From Erythrobacter litoralis (GTDB lineage: Bacteria > Pseudomonadota > Alphaproteobacteria > Sphingomonadales > Sphingomonadaceae), in contig NZ_CP017057.1 of NCBI RefSeq assembly GCF_001719165.1, positions 1,550,001 through 1,614,000 of the forward strand: a stretch of DNA of 64,000 bases, written 5' to 3'. The notes beneath the pieces are model-generated. The model searched no databases, had not been told where the DNA came from, and saw only the letters and a list, made by a program, of their open reading frames with translations. The translations under genes were made by a program, and so were the position numbers. Shown here one piece after another: positions 30,141-40,383 of this stretch (positions are counted from its first letter, which is position 1; each line of letters opens with the position of its first letter).

Positions 30141-30944
30141 TCATGCGGTGACGAATTGTTCGGAGACGATCCGCTCCTCGAGCGACTGGCCGGGATCGAA
30201 CAGCAATTCGAGTTCGGTGTCCCGCGCGATCTCCAGCGTGACTTCGGCGATGTCGCGTAATTCCTTCTGGTCGGCCACTGCGGCGACCGGTCGCTTCACG
30301 GGTTCGAGCACCTTGAGGATGATTTTCATGCGATCTGGCAGGATCGCACCGCGCCAGCGTCGCGGCCGGAATGGACTGATCGGGGTCAGCGCGAGCACCT
30401 CGCTATCGAGCGGAAGGATCGGCCCATTGGCCGAGAGGTTGTAGGCGGTCGAACCCGCCGGCGTCGCCACCAGCACGCCATCGCAGACCAGTTCCCGGAT
30501 CCTTACGCGGCTTCCCACCGTCACCTCGATCTTTGCGGTCTGGCGCGTTTCGCGCAGGATCGAAAGCTCGTTGATCGCGCACAGCGAATGACGCTCGCCG
30601 CTCTGCGTCACGGCCTCGATCCGCAAAGGCGCGATCGCCTTGTGTTTGGCCCTGTTCAATCGGCCGAGCACGTCCATGCGCGGCGTATAGCGATTCATCA
30701 GGAAGCCGACCGTACCGAGATTCATCCCGAAGGCGGGGATGACGCGGCCCGAATCAAGCATGTCGTGGAGCGTCTGAAGCATGAACCCGTCGCCGCCGAG
30801 CACGACCGCGCTGTCCGCCTCTTCCAGTGGCGCCCAGTCATGCTGACCGAAGAGGTTTTCATACGCGATCTGCGCACGCTCGGTATCCGATGAAAGCAGG
30901 CATGGTCGCCTGAACTGGTGCGGCTCTTCGCCTGTCGTCGCCAT
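30141..30944 (-). CDS. nadK: NAD kinase
   Basis: Phosphorylates NAD to NADP. The 267-residue length suits bacterial NadK. Motifs: VVLGGDGFML near residue 47 (the GGDG phosphate loop), NLGTVGFLMN near 75, INELSILRE near 125 and DGVLVATPAGSTAYN near 155. The ATG at 30942-30944 gives MATTGEEPHQF. It has its own transcription unit between tRNA-Asn and the divergent EAL gene. Confidence 0.94.
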   Translation of the reverse strand: MATTGEEPHQFRRPCLLSSDTERAQIAYENLFGQHDWAPLEEADSAVVLGGDGFMLQTLHDMLDSGRVIPAFGMNLGTVGFLMNRYTPRMDVLGRLNRAKHKAIAPLRIEAVTQSGERHSLCAINELSILRETRQTAKIEVTVGSRVRIRELVCDGVLVATPAGSTAYNLSANGPILPLDSEVLALTPISPFRPRRWRGAILPDRMKIILKVLEPVKRPVAAVADQKELRDIAEVTLEIARDTELELLFDPGQSLEERIVSEQFVTA

Positions 30945-31226
30945 TCACTCCCCCGTCCGCTCAGGCTCAAAACCCTCCGCAACGTTCCCGCAATTACAGA
31001 TTCGTCACGATGTTTCAATTCAGGCCGCCATTTCGAATAGCCTGCCCATCCGGTCTGTTCCATGCTTAAGAACAGCCTATGCGGCGCATTGCTTCGACCC
31101 CGCCAATGCGGGGGGTAGCCGCGAGGGAGTGCGAAACTGTTGGATAGGGCACATTCGCTGCGGGGAACCAGGCCCGAAGGGTCCGAGCCGCAAGGGCGGG
31201 GCGCAAGGGCGCAGGGCAGCTCGGTC

Positions 31227-32012
31227 ATGCCGGGCGTGCGCCCCGGAGCGCTCGAAGCCGATCTCCTTTCTGCGCTCGACCGGCGCGAGATCGAGGTTCT
31301 GTTCCAGCCCCAGTTCGCCAGCTCCACTGGCGCGGTCGCCGGGGCAGAGGTGCTCGCCCGCTGGCGGCACCCGACGCTGGGCGAGATCGGCGCGCGCGAC
31401 CTCTTTGCCATCGCTGAGCGCGCTGCGCTCGTCGCGCCGCTGTCGCGTCATGTCGTCGCTCGCGCGCTCGAAGACGCGGCAATCTGGCCGGCGGAACTGA
31501 CCCTGTCGCTCAACATCACACCGGAAGAATTGGGCGATCCCCGCTTTGCGGCGGATTTCGCTGCGCTGATCGGGCGCAGCGAGATCGCGCCTGGCCGGCT
31601 TATGCTCGAGATTACCGAAGACCTTCTGCTTCGCAATCTGAAGCAGGCGGGTGAAGCCCTCGCCGCGCTTCGCAAGCTGGGATTTCGCACTGCGCTCGAT
31701 GATTTCGGGGCGGGATTCTGCAATTTCCGGTATCTGCGCGAATTGCCGCTGGACGCTCTCAAACTCGACAAGACCATGCTCGAGGGGGTGCCGCGCGACG
31801 CAATCGCGCTCGCTGTGCTGCGCGCGATCGTTCAGCTCGGCAAGGCGCTGGAACTCGACGTTTATGCCGAGGGTGTCGAAAGCGAGATCCAGCGCGCGGC
31901 CGTAGTGAGCGAGGGGTGCGATTACTGGCAGGGTTTCCTGCGCGCGCAACCGATGAAAAGCGATGCGGTGCTCGAACTTGCCCGCACCGCGCGCGGGCGA
32001 GGGCATGGATAA
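31227..32012 (+). CDS. EAL-domain cyclic-di-GMP phosphodiesterase
   Basis: Probably hydrolyses cyclic di-GMP. It is a stand-alone EAL domain of about 261 residues with no membrane or sensor domain. Catalytic positions look intact: Glu41 in AEVLARW (EVL rather than EAL), Asn96 in LNITPEE, Glu128 in LEITED, Asp158-Asp159 in LDDFGAG, Lys179 in ALKLD, Glu215 in YAEGVE and Gln235 in DYWQGF. I start at the ATG at 31227; a TTG at 31140 would add 29 Arg/Gly-rich residues. It is divergent from nadK and convergent with mfd. Confidence 0.86.
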   Translation: MPGVRPGALEADLLSALDRREIEVLFQPQFASSTGAVAGAEVLARWRHPTLGEIGARDLFAIAERAALVAPLSRHVVARALEDAAIWPAELTLSLNITPEELGDPRFAADFAALIGRSEIAPGRLMLEITEDLLLRNLKQAGEALAALRKLGFRTALDDFGAGFCNFRYLRELPLDALKLDKTMLEGVPRDAIALAVLRAIVQLGKALELDVYAEGVESEIQRAAVVSEGCDYWQGFLRAQPMKSDAVLELARTARGRGHG

Positions 32013-32060
32013 GGCGCCGGGCAATCCGGTCAGGCAAAGCGGCTCCTGCCAGGCCTCTGT

Positions 32061-35000
32061 CTAGGCCGCCTCGCGCGCTTTTACCTTGGCCGCCTTCTTG
32101 ACGATCCCGCTCAGCCCCTTCGTCAGCTGGAACAGGCCATTGAGACGGCTTTGCGGGTCGCCCCACGCGCGGTTGATGACGAGCTTCATGTCGGGCCGCA
32201 GCTTGGCCGTCCCCTGGAGCCGATCGACATAGGCGACGAGGCCAGCCGGATCGGGGAAATCGTCCTTGTGGAAGGTGACGAGCGTGCCGCGCGCGCCGAC
32301 ATCGATCTTGGCAATATTGGCGGCGATCGCCTGGTGCTTGATTTCGATCAGGCGCACGAGATTCTGGGTCGGGGAAGGAAGCTCGCCGAAACGGTCGATC
32401 ATTTCCGCGGCGAGACTTTCGATCTCGGCCTTGCCCTCGGCCTGGTTCAATCGGCGATAGAGCGCCATGCGGACGGCAAGATCGGGGACGTAATCCTCCG
32501 GGATCATGATCGGTGCATCGACCGTGATCTGCGGCGAGACGGCATCGCGGGGCTTCTCCAGCCCCATCTCGCCAGCCTTCGCCGCGAGGATCGCATCCTC
32601 CAGCATCGACTGGTAGAGTTCGAAACCGACTTCGCGGATATGGCCCGACTGCTCGTCGCCAAGCAGGTTGCCAGCCCCGCGAATGTCGAGGTCATGGCTG
32701 GCGAGCTGGAAACCTGCGCCGAGGCTGTCGAGGTCACTGAGCACCTTGAGACGCTTTTCCGCGACTTCGGACAACGCCACGACCTTCTCGTAGGTGAGAT
32801 AGGCATAGGCCCGCAGCTTTGCCCGGCCCACACGCCCGCGCAGCTGATAGAGCTGAGCGAGGCCGAAGCGATCGGCACGGTGAATGATGATCGTATTGGC
32901 CGAAGGCAGGTCCAGGCCGGATTCGACGATCGTGGTCGAAAGCAACACCTCGTATTTGCCCTCGTAGAACGCGCTCATGCGTTCCTCGATCTCGCCCGCA
33001 CCCATCTGGCCATGGGCAGAGACGATCTTCACCTCGGGCACGTTCTCGTGAAGCCACTCCTCGAGCGGGGCCATGTCCGAGATACGGGGAACGACGATGA
33101 AACTCTGGCCACCGCGATGGTGTTCGCGCAGCAAGGCCTCGCGCATCACCATGTGGTCCCATTCCATCACGTAAGTGCGCACTGCGAGGCGGTCGACCGG
33201 CGGGGTCTGGATAGTCGAAAGCTCGCGCAGACCCGTCATCGCCATCTGCAGCGTGCGCGGGATCGGCGTTGCGGTCAGCGTGAGCATGTGCACATCCGCC
33301 CGCAATTGCTTGAGTTTTTCCTTGTGGCTCACGCCAAAGCGCTGTTCCTCGTCGACGATGACGAGGCCGAGGTTCTTGAAGTCCGTCGATTTCGAAAGGA
33401 TCGCATGGGTCCCGACCACTATGTCGACATCGCCGTTGGCAAGCCCTTCGCGGGTCTCGGCGATTTCCTTGGCCGGGACAAGTCGCGACAGGCGCCCGAC
33501 CTTGAGCGGGAAACCTTCGAACCGGCTCGCGAAGTTCTGATAATGCTGGCGCGCCAGCAGGGTCGTGGGGGCGACCACCGCGACCTGCTGCCCGCTCATT
33601 GCCGCGACGAAGGCAGCGCGCAGGGCGACCTCGGTCTTGCCGAAGCCCACATCGCCGCACACTAGGCGGTCCATCGGCTTGCCGCTTTCGAGGTCGCGCA
33701 GCACGTCCTCGATCGCGCGCTCCTGGTCGTCGGTTTCCTCCCATGGGAAGCGGTCGACGAACTGGTTGAAACTTGCCTCGTCCGCCTCGAAAATCGGTGC
33801 CTTCTTGAGCGCGCGTTCGGCGGCGACCTTCATCAGTTCGCCCGCGATCGCGGTGATGCGTTCCTTGAGCCGCGCGCGCCGCTTCTGCCATGCCTCGCCG
33901 CCGAGCCGGTCCAGAGGGACGGCCTCCTCCGAAGAGCCATAGCGCGAAAGAACGTCGATGTTCTCGACCGGAATGAAGAGCTTGTCGCCGCCGTGATATT
34001 CCAGAGCGACACAATCGTGCTGACTCTTGCCCACCGCGATCGGTTCGAGGCCGAGATACTTACCGATTCCGTGCTCCACATGAACTACGAGATCGCCCCG
34101 CGAAAGCGCCTGAAGTTCGGCGAGGAACGCATCGGAATCGCGCCGTTTCTTCTTGCGCCGAACCAACCGGTCGCCGAGCACGTCCTGCTCGGTGAGAATT
34201 TCGAGGTCGTCGTTGGCGAAGCCCGCTTCCAGGGGCAGGACCATGACCGTTGCATCGCCCTTCGCGGCAAGGCCGAGCGCTTCCTGCCAGCTTTCCGCCA
34301 TGCGGGTGGGCGTGCCCGCTTCCTCGAGTATCGAGCCGATGCGCCGCGCGCTGCCGGTCGAATATGCGGCGAGGAGAGGGCGCCTGCCGGACCTGGCCAC
34401 GGCCTTGAGATGTTGGGCTGCGGCCTCGTAGACATTGTCGCCGCGCGCGCGCTCGGGAGCGAAATCGCGGGCGGCCCTGAAGCCGAAATCCACCGAAGCC
34501 TCGCCTTCGGGCGCAGCGAAGATAGTCGCTCGGTGAGCCGGTCCCGCTGCCAGCGCCTTGGTGAATTCATCCTCGCCGAGATAGAGCGCTTCCGGTGCGA
34601 GCGGCCGATAGCTGCCCGATCTGTCCGATCCGGTCCGCATGCGCTGATCGTGGTAGTCGCCGATATCGGCAAGCCGTTCCTCGCTCGCGCCGATGGCTTG
34701 CTGGTCGATGACCATGACGTCGCTGGCATCGAGATGGTCGAACAGGGTCGAAAGCCGCTCTTCGAACAGCGGCAGCCAGTGCTCCATCCCCGCGAGCCGG
34801 CGCCCCTCGCTGACCGCCTCGTAGAGCGGGTCCTGCGTTGCCGAAGCCCCGAACAGCTCGCGATAGCGCGAGCGGAAGCGCTTGATGCTCGCATCGTCGA
34901 TCAGAGCTTCGGAAGCGGGCAGCAGAAGATGGGATTTCAGAGTCCCTGTCGAACGCTGCGTGTTCGGATCGAACAGGCGCAGGGATTCGAGTTCGTCACC

Positions 35001-35555
35001 GAAGAAGTCGAGCCTCAATCCCTGATCGAGCGAGGAGGGAAAGATATCGACGATCGACCCGCGCACAGCGAATTCGCCGTGATCGACGACGGTGTCCGTG
35101 CGTGAATATCCCGCCCGCGTCAGAAGGGAGGCGAGGCTGTCGTGCCCGATCGTCGTGCCGGGTGCGAATTCGCGCACGCTTTCGCGGATCCGGAACGGGG
35201 TGAGGACGCGCTGGAGCGCGGCGTTGACGGTAGTGACCAGCAATTGCGAACCGCCTTGCGGGTTCTGCAGGCTGTGGAGCGCCGACAATCGCGCCGCGCT
35301 GATCGACAGGGCCGGGCTTGCGCGGTCATAGGGCAGGCAGTCCCAGGCGGGAAACTCGATCACCTCCACTTCGGGCGCGAAGAAGCGCGCCGCATCCGCT
35401 ATCGCGCGCATCGCGGCATCGTCAGGAGCGATGAAGACCGCTCGCCTTTTCGCCGCGCGGGCGAGATCGCTCATGACAAGCGACAGGCTCCCGCGGGGCA
35501 GCGAGCTCAGCGTCAGCGGCGCGTCCGCTGCGAGGATACGGGAGAGATCGGGCAT
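32061..35555 (-). CDS. mfd: transcription-repair coupling factor Mfd
   Basis: Removes RNA polymerase stalled at lesions and recruits UvrA. At 1164 residues it is full length. Order: UvrB-like N-terminal domains, the RNA-polymerase-interacting CarD-like region (GDLVVHVEHGIGKYLGL near residue 490), a RecG-type helicase core with Walker A GDVGFGKTE near 635 and VIVDEEQRFGV near 730, then the TRG motif region and a C-terminal autoinhibitory domain. It converges with the EAL gene. Confidence 0.96.
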   Translation of the reverse strand: MPDLSRILAADAPLTLSSLPRGSLSLVMSDLARAAKRRAVFIAPDDAAMRAIADAARFFAPEVEVIEFPAWDCLPYDRASPALSISAARLSALHSLQNPQGGSQLLVTTVNAALQRVLTPFRIRESVREFAPGTTIGHDSLASLLTRAGYSRTDTVVDHGEFAVRGSIVDIFPSSLDQGLRLDFFGDELESLRLFDPNTQRSTGTLKSHLLLPASEALIDDASIKRFRSRYRELFGASATQDPLYEAVSEGRRLAGMEHWLPLFEERLSTLFDHLDASDVMVIDQQAIGASEERLADIGDYHDQRMRTGSDRSGSYRPLAPEALYLGEDEFTKALAAGPAHRATIFAAPEGEASVDFGFRAARDFAPERARGDNVYEAAAQHLKAVARSGRRPLLAAYSTGSARRIGSILEEAGTPTRMAESWQEALGLAAKGDATVMVLPLEAGFANDDLEILTEQDVLGDRLVRRKKKRRDSDAFLAELQALSRGDLVVHVEHGIGKYLGLEPIAVGKSQHDCVALEYHGGDKLFIPVENIDVLSRYGSSEEAVPLDRLGGEAWQKRRARLKERITAIAGELMKVAAERALKKAPIFEADEASFNQFVDRFPWEETDDQERAIEDVLRDLESGKPMDRLVCGDVGFGKTEVALRAAFVAAMSGQQVAVVAPTTLLARQHYQNFASRFEGFPLKVGRLSRLVPAKEIAETREGLANGDVDIVVGTHAILSKSTDFKNLGLVIVDEEQRFGVSHKEKLKQLRADVHMLTLTATPIPRTLQMAMTGLRELSTIQTPPVDRLAVRTYVMEWDHMVMREALLREHHRGGQSFIVVPRISDMAPLEEWLHENVPEVKIVSAHGQMGAGEIEERMSAFYEGKYEVLLSTTIVESGLDLPSANTIIIHRADRFGLAQLYQLRGRVGRAKLRAYAYLTYEKVVALSEVAEKRLKVLSDLDSLGAGFQLASHDLDIRGAGNLLGDEQSGHIREVGFELYQSMLEDAILAAKAGEMGLEKPRDAVSPQITVDAPIMIPEDYVPDLAVRMALYRRLNQAEGKAEIESLAAEMIDRFGELPSPTQNLVRLIEIKHQAIAANIAKIDVGARGTLVTFHKDDFPDPAGLVAYVDRLQGTAKLRPDMKLVINRAWGDPQSRLNGLFQLTKGLSGIVKKAAKVKAREAA

Positions 35556-35620
35556 GTTCGTCTAGGTCAAAGGCGCGAAGGCCTGCGGGTGTTCCCGCAC
35601 GCGAAAGGAGAAGCGCGGCC

Positions 35621-35899
35621 CTAGCGCGGGATTTCGACGTAGTCGAGCTTCTGCATCTTCTCGATCAGTTCGCCCCGGAATCGTTCGGGAACGGCCTGCG
35701 TGCCCAGACCCCAGGCCATGATGTCGACATCGTCCTCGGCCAGCAGGTCTTCGAACCAGTCCATTTCCTGTTCGCCCCATGCTGGATGGTAGCGATCGAA
35801 AAAACCGCCGATCATGTAGTCGGCTTCGCGCGTCCCACGATGCCAGGCGCGAAACTTCGCGCGGGCGAGACGCTGCTCGAATGTGGGCATATCCTTCAT
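35621..35899 (-). CDS. sdhE: SdhE-type FAD assembly factor
   Basis: A 92-residue helical protein that helps attach FAD to succinate dehydrogenase (SdhA). The diagnostic RGTRE (RGxxE) lies at residues 21-25, followed by ADYMIGGFFDRY and an acidic LLAEDDVDIMAW segment. The ATG at 35899 is preferred; a second ATG four codons in (MPTFEQ) is possible. It is divergent from recG and upstream of mfd on the same strand, 65 bases apart. Confidence 0.9.
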   Translation of the reverse strand: MKDMPTFEQRLARAKFRAWHRGTREADYMIGGFFDRYHPAWGEQEMDWFEDLLAEDDVDIMAWGLGTQAVPERFRGELIEKMQKLDYVEIPR

Positions 35900-35954
35900 G
35901 CGGCAGGAGGTAAGACACTCGCCCACGCCGTGCAAGAAGCTATAACCGTCGGCG

Positions 35955-38015
35955 ATGCGCCCCGATATCCTCAACCCGCTGTTCGCCGAAACCCAGTCGC
36001 TGGAGGGGGTCGGCCCCAAGCTAATGAAGCCACTGGGCAAGCTCGGCCTCGAACGGGTGAAGGACATTGCCTATCATCTGCCGGACCGCTTCGTGACGCG
36101 GCGGCCGATCGCCGATCTTGATGAGGGCGCAGAAGGCGAGCAGGTGATCGTCGCGCTCACTCCAACCGAGCATCGCGCCTCGCGTTCGGCGCGCGGGCCC
36201 TTCCGGGTGCTGGCGCAGGATGGCGCGGGAAATATCTGCGCGATCACCTATTTCGGCCGTGCATCCTACACCGCGAAAAAGCTGCTTCCGGTAGGCGAGA
36301 GGCGCTGGGTCGCAGGCCGCCTCGATCGCTATGGCGACATGCTGCAGATCGTCCATCCCGACCATGTCGAAAGCGAGAGCGCGGCTAATCTCGGACGGCT
36401 GAACGAACCGGTCTATCGCCTGTCCGAGGGCCTCACTCAGCCGCGCGTCGCAGGCCTGGTCGAACAGGCGCTCGAAAGACTTCCCGAATTACCCGAATGG
36501 ATCGAACCGGGGCAGCTCGAACGCGCCGGATGGCCGAACTGGCGCGATGCGCTTCGCCTTTCACACAGGAACGAGAACGCGCGTGCTCGTGACCGGCTAG
36601 CCTATGACGAACTGCTCGCGAACAGTCTTGCGCTGCTGCTGGTCAAGGCGGACAGCCGCCGTCGCAAGGGGCAGGCGCTGGTGGGGGATGGGCGCCTCAG
36701 GGTCCAGCTGGCCCTTCCTTTCGAGATGACGGGCGCGCAGAAGCGATCGATCGCCGAGATCGAGGGCGACATGGCGCAGGAAGCGCCGATGCTGCGCCTG
36801 CTCCAGGGCGATGTTGGCGCGGGCAAGACTGTGGTCGCGCTCGCCGCGATGCTGATCGCGGTCGAAGCGGGCCAGCAGGCCGCGCTTCTCGCGCCGACCG
36901 AAATTCTCGCCCGCCAGCATTACGAAACGCTGCGGACCATGGCCGCGCCGACCGGCGCGGAGGTCGCGCTGCTGACGGGCCGGGCCAAGGGGCGCGAACG
37001 CGAGGGGCTGCTGATGGGCCTGCTCGACGGTTCGATCGACATCATCGTCGGCACGCATTCGCTGTTTCAGGATTCGGTCGCCTACAAGGACTTGGGCCTT
37101 GTCGTGATCGACGAGCAGCATCGTTTCGGTGTTGCCCAGCGGCTTGCGCTCGCGGCCAAGGGAAAACGCAGCCCCCACACGCTCGCCATGACAGCGACAC
37201 CGATCCCGCGTTCGCTAACTCTGGCCCAATATGGCGAGATGGATGTGAGCCGCCTAGACGAGCTGCCGCCCGGCCGGCAGGCGATCGACACGCGCGTCGT
37301 GGCCCAGGACCGGATGGACGATGTCGTTGCAGGGGTCGCGCGGCATCTTGCGAGCGGCCAGCAGGCCTACTGGGTCTGTCCCATGGTCCGCGACAATGAG
37401 AGCGACGACATCGCTGCGGCCGAGGCGCGCTTTGCTGCGCTCAGGGAACGGTTCGGCGACGCGGTCGTGATGGTCCATGGTCAGCTCGCACCCGAGGTCA
37501 AGGACGCCAACATGGAGCGCTTTGCGAGCGGCGAGGCGATGCTGCTTGTCGCAACGACCGTGATCGAAGTAGGGGTCGATGTGCCGGCCGCGACCCTGAT
37601 GGTTATCGAGCAGGCCGAACGCTTTGGCCTAGCGCAGTTGCACCAGCTGCGCGGCCGGGTCGGGCGCGGCTCGGAGAAGTCTGTCTGCCTGCTGGTGCGG
37701 GGCGCCGAATTGTCCGAGACCGGGCGCAAGCGGCTTGCCTTGATGCGCGAGACGCAGGACGGATTTCGTATCGCCGAGGAAGACCTCGAACTGAGAGGTG
37801 GGGGCGAACTGCTTGGCACGCGGCAATCGGGCGAGGCGGCTTTCAGCATCGCCGATCTCGATCAGGTGCAACGCCTTTTGCCGGCTGCACACGCCGATGC
37901 GCGGATTCTGATCGACCGCGACGGCGGTCTCACCAGCGCGCGCGGAGAGGCCGCGCGCATCCTGCTTTATTTGTTCGAACGCGATTGGGGCGTGCAGCTC
38001 CTGCGCGGCGGGTGA
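35955..38015 (+). CDS. recG: ATP-dependent DNA helicase RecG
   Basis: Remodels stalled replication forks and Holliday junctions. The 686-residue protein has the wedge/OB domain first (GVGPKLMKPLGKLGL near residue 18), then two helicase domains with Walker A GDVGAGKTVVAL near 284, VIDEQHRFGVAQR near 385 and QLRGRVGRG near 570. Normal length. It is divergent from sdhE, 55 bases apart. Confidence 0.96.
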   Translation: MRPDILNPLFAETQSLEGVGPKLMKPLGKLGLERVKDIAYHLPDRFVTRRPIADLDEGAEGEQVIVALTPTEHRASRSARGPFRVLAQDGAGNICAITYFGRASYTAKKLLPVGERRWVAGRLDRYGDMLQIVHPDHVESESAANLGRLNEPVYRLSEGLTQPRVAGLVEQALERLPELPEWIEPGQLERAGWPNWRDALRLSHRNENARARDRLAYDELLANSLALLLVKADSRRRKGQALVGDGRLRVQLALPFEMTGAQKRSIAEIEGDMAQEAPMLRLLQGDVGAGKTVVALAAMLIAVEAGQQAALLAPTEILARQHYETLRTMAAPTGAEVALLTGRAKGREREGLLMGLLDGSIDIIVGTHSLFQDSVAYKDLGLVVIDEQHRFGVAQRLALAAKGKRSPHTLAMTATPIPRSLTLAQYGEMDVSRLDELPPGRQAIDTRVVAQDRMDDVVAGVARHLASGQQAYWVCPMVRDNESDDIAAAEARFAALRERFGDAVVMVHGQLAPEVKDANMERFASGEAMLLVATTVIEVGVDVPAATLMVIEQAERFGLAQLHQLRGRVGRGSEKSVCLLVRGAELSETGRKRLALMRETQDGFRIAEEDLELRGGGELLGTRQSGEAAFSIADLDQVQRLLPAAHADARILIDRDGGLTSARGEAARILLYLFERDWGVQLLRGG

Positions 38016-38023
38016 GGGTGGTC

Positions 38024-38539
38024 TTACCTCCCGCTCACGATAAAGCGCGCTGCTCTACCTTCCGCGAGGAAGCGTTCGACCAGAACTTTGACAGCGCTGT
38101 CGATCTCGCTCCAGACCCGTCGAAAATCCTCTTCATCGCCGTAATAGGGATCGTCGATCGCGCGTCCCTCCAGTCCCTCGACTGCGTCGTTGAGCAGCGA
38201 GACCTGCGCGGTTCCGTCACGCGGGGCATGAGCCTTGATCCCCTGGAGGTTTGCCTTATCGAGAGCGAATATGTGGGTGGAGGTATAGAAATCGTCGCGG
38301 TGGATCTGTCTTCCGATCAGGCTGCCGATATCGACACCGTGCTCGTTCGCGATGCGGATCGCGCGGGGATCCGGCGCTTCGCCGATGTGGTAGGAAGCCG
38401 TGCCAACCGAATCCACTCGTGCCGCCAGGCCCGCTTTTGCGGCGGCATGACGGAACGCACCTTCGGCCATCGGCGAGCGGCAAATATTGCCGAGGCAGAC
38501 GAACAGGACCGCCGGAAATGAATCTGTCCCTTCTCCCAT
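38024..38539 (-). CDS. low-molecular-weight protein-tyrosine phosphatase
   Basis: A 171-residue phosphatase with the active-site loop CLGNICRS (Cys15, Arg21) directly after the first strand and the general acid Asp in DDPYYGDEEDF near residue 130. Members act on phosphotyrosine, often in capsule control or stress; the target here is unknown. The ATG at 38539 places the loop at the usual distance from the N-terminus, and the open frame further upstream is not needed. It converges with recG, eight bases between stops. Confidence 0.92.
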   Translation of the reverse strand: MGEGTDSFPAVLFVCLGNICRSPMAEGAFRHAAAKAGLAARVDSVGTASYHIGEAPDPRAIRIANEHGVDIGSLIGRQIHRDDFYTSTHIFALDKANLQGIKAHAPRDGTAQVSLLNDAVEGLEGRAIDDPYYGDEEDFRRVWSEIDSAVKVLVERFLAEGRAARFIVSGR

Positions 38540-38607
38540 GTCGAAGCCCAATAGGTTGCAAATCCAGGCTGCGCAATATTCTTGTAAGTAAAACCGGAGT
38601 TTACTCG

Positions 38608-40383
38608 ATGCGGAAAATCCTCCTCGCGGCAGCACTTGGTGCTGTTCATGTTATCGCAGTCACGCCGGCATGGGCCGGATCCGTCGAGGATTACGAGGAA
38701 CTGCGCGAGGAGGTCTGGGAAGCCGCGCTCGATGCCTCCCCGCTGCTGGCAACGAGTGTGGGCGATGATCGCGGGGAGGGCGAGCTCTCCGATCTGAGCC
38801 TTGCCGAATACGAGCGACAGGTTGCCGAGACCGCTGCTTTTCTCGCCCGTTTGCGCGCGATCGACGAAGCGAACCTGCCGATGGATCTCAGGATCGATTA
38901 CGAGGTCCTCGAGGCGAGCCTTGCCGACCTTGTCGCGGCTGCGGCGCACGATCACGATCGCTACGTCCTCTTCACCACTTTCAGTGGCTGGACATCGGGT
39001 TTCGCTTCGCTGCCCGATCGTTCTCCCTTCTTCGACGGGGCCGATTATGAAAGCTATGTCAGCCGCCTTGCCGCCTTTGCCGAGCAGAACGAGCAAGGCA
39101 TTGCCCGCAGCCGCGAGGCGATTGCGCGGGGTCTGACGCAGCCCTGCGAGCCGCTCGAGGGATACGGTGATCGGGTCGCTAGCCTCGTGGTCGAGGATTA
39201 CCGCGAGACACCGTTCTGGCGGCCCTTCGCAAGCGAGCGTCCGGCCTTTGTGGGCGAGGGCGAATGGAACAGGCTGAAGGCTTCGGCGCGCAATGCGATC
39301 GAGGGATCGGTCCTCCCCGCCTATTCCGATTTCCTCGAATTCTACACTGACGAATATGCACCCAATTGCCGCACCGGCACGCCGGGTGTCCTCGCCACGC
39401 CGGGGGGCGAGGCCTACTACGCCTATCGCGTCAAAAGCTTCACCACCACGGACATGACGCCCGATGAAGTGCACGAGCTCGGTCTTTCCGAAGTGGCGCG
39501 CATCCGCGCGGAAATGGAAACGGTCTCCGCCAAGGCCGGGTTTGCGAGCCGTGAGGCCTTCATCGAGCACCTGCGTACAGATGCGAAGTATTACATCACC
39601 GACGCCAACGAATATGTCGAATACGTCGCCGCGCTTGCCAAACATATCGACGGGTTTCTCCCCAAACTCTTCGGGCGACTGCCCCGCCAACCCTATACGG
39701 TGAAGCCGATCCCGGCCGCACAGGCGCCGGGTAATACAACGGCCTATTACGAGCCTGGCTCGCTGGAGACCGGTCAGGCGGGCATCTATCGTATCAACAC
39801 GACCGAGCTGGACCAGCGGCCCCTGTGGGAATTGCCGGCGCTGGGCGTCCACGAGGCGGTGCCGGGCCATCACCTCCAGATCGCGCTCCAGCAGGAGCTG
39901 GAAATCCATCCGCTCCGCGCGAATGGGACCTTCTTCACCGCCTTCGTCGAGGGCTGGGGGCTTTATTCGGAGCGGCTCGGGATCGAGATGGGTCTCTATG
40001 ACACGCCATCCAAGGAGATGGGCCGCCTCTCTTACGAAATGTGGCGCGCGACCCGGCTCGTCGTCGATACCGGACTTCACGCCAAGGGCTGGTCGAAGCA
40101 GGAGGCCGTGGATTTCATGCTCGACAATACCGCGCTCACAGCCGCGAATGTCGATGCCGAGGTCAATCGCTACATGACCTGGCCGGGGCAGGCGCTGGCC
40201 TACAAGGTTGGAGAATTGAAGATCCGCGAACTGCGTGTGCGTGCGGAACAGGCGCTGGGCGCGAATTTCTCCCTTCGCGATTTCCACGATACCGTGCTCG
40301 AGAACGGCGCGATCCCGCTTTCGGTGCTCGAAGCGCATGTCGACCGCTGGATCGCGGCCGAGCTTGCCGAAAAGAAGGGCTGA
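38608..40383 (+). CDS. exported DUF885 family putative metallopeptidase
   Basis: A 591-residue protein with a clear signal peptide (MRKILLAAALGAVHVIAV, cleavage near ...TPAWA-G, about residue 23). The DUF885 signature GVHEAVPGHHLQIA lies near residue 413; its His and Glu resemble a gluzincin zinc site, with another Glu in FVEGWGLYSE. Substrate unknown, presumably peptides in the periplasm. GGAG lies nine bases before the ATG. It abuts the convergent ABC1 gene with no intervening bases. Confidence 0.88.
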   Translation: MRKILLAAALGAVHVIAVTPAWAGSVEDYEELREEVWEAALDASPLLATSVGDDRGEGELSDLSLAEYERQVAETAAFLARLRAIDEANLPMDLRIDYEVLEASLADLVAAAAHDHDRYVLFTTFSGWTSGFASLPDRSPFFDGADYESYVSRLAAFAEQNEQGIARSREAIARGLTQPCEPLEGYGDRVASLVVEDYRETPFWRPFASERPAFVGEGEWNRLKASARNAIEGSVLPAYSDFLEFYTDEYAPNCRTGTPGVLATPGGEAYYAYRVKSFTTTDMTPDEVHELGLSEVARIRAEMETVSAKAGFASREAFIEHLRTDAKYYITDANEYVEYVAALAKHIDGFLPKLFGRLPRQPYTVKPIPAAQAPGNTTAYYEPGSLETGQAGIYRINTTELDQRPLWELPALGVHEAVPGHHLQIALQQELEIHPLRANGTFFTAFVEGWGLYSERLGIEMGLYDTPSKEMGRLSYEMWRATRLVVDTGLHAKGWSKQEAVDFMLDNTALTAANVDAEVNRYMTWPGQALAYKVGELKIRELRVRAEQALGANFSLRDFHDTVLENGAIPLSVLEAHVDRWIAAELAEKKG

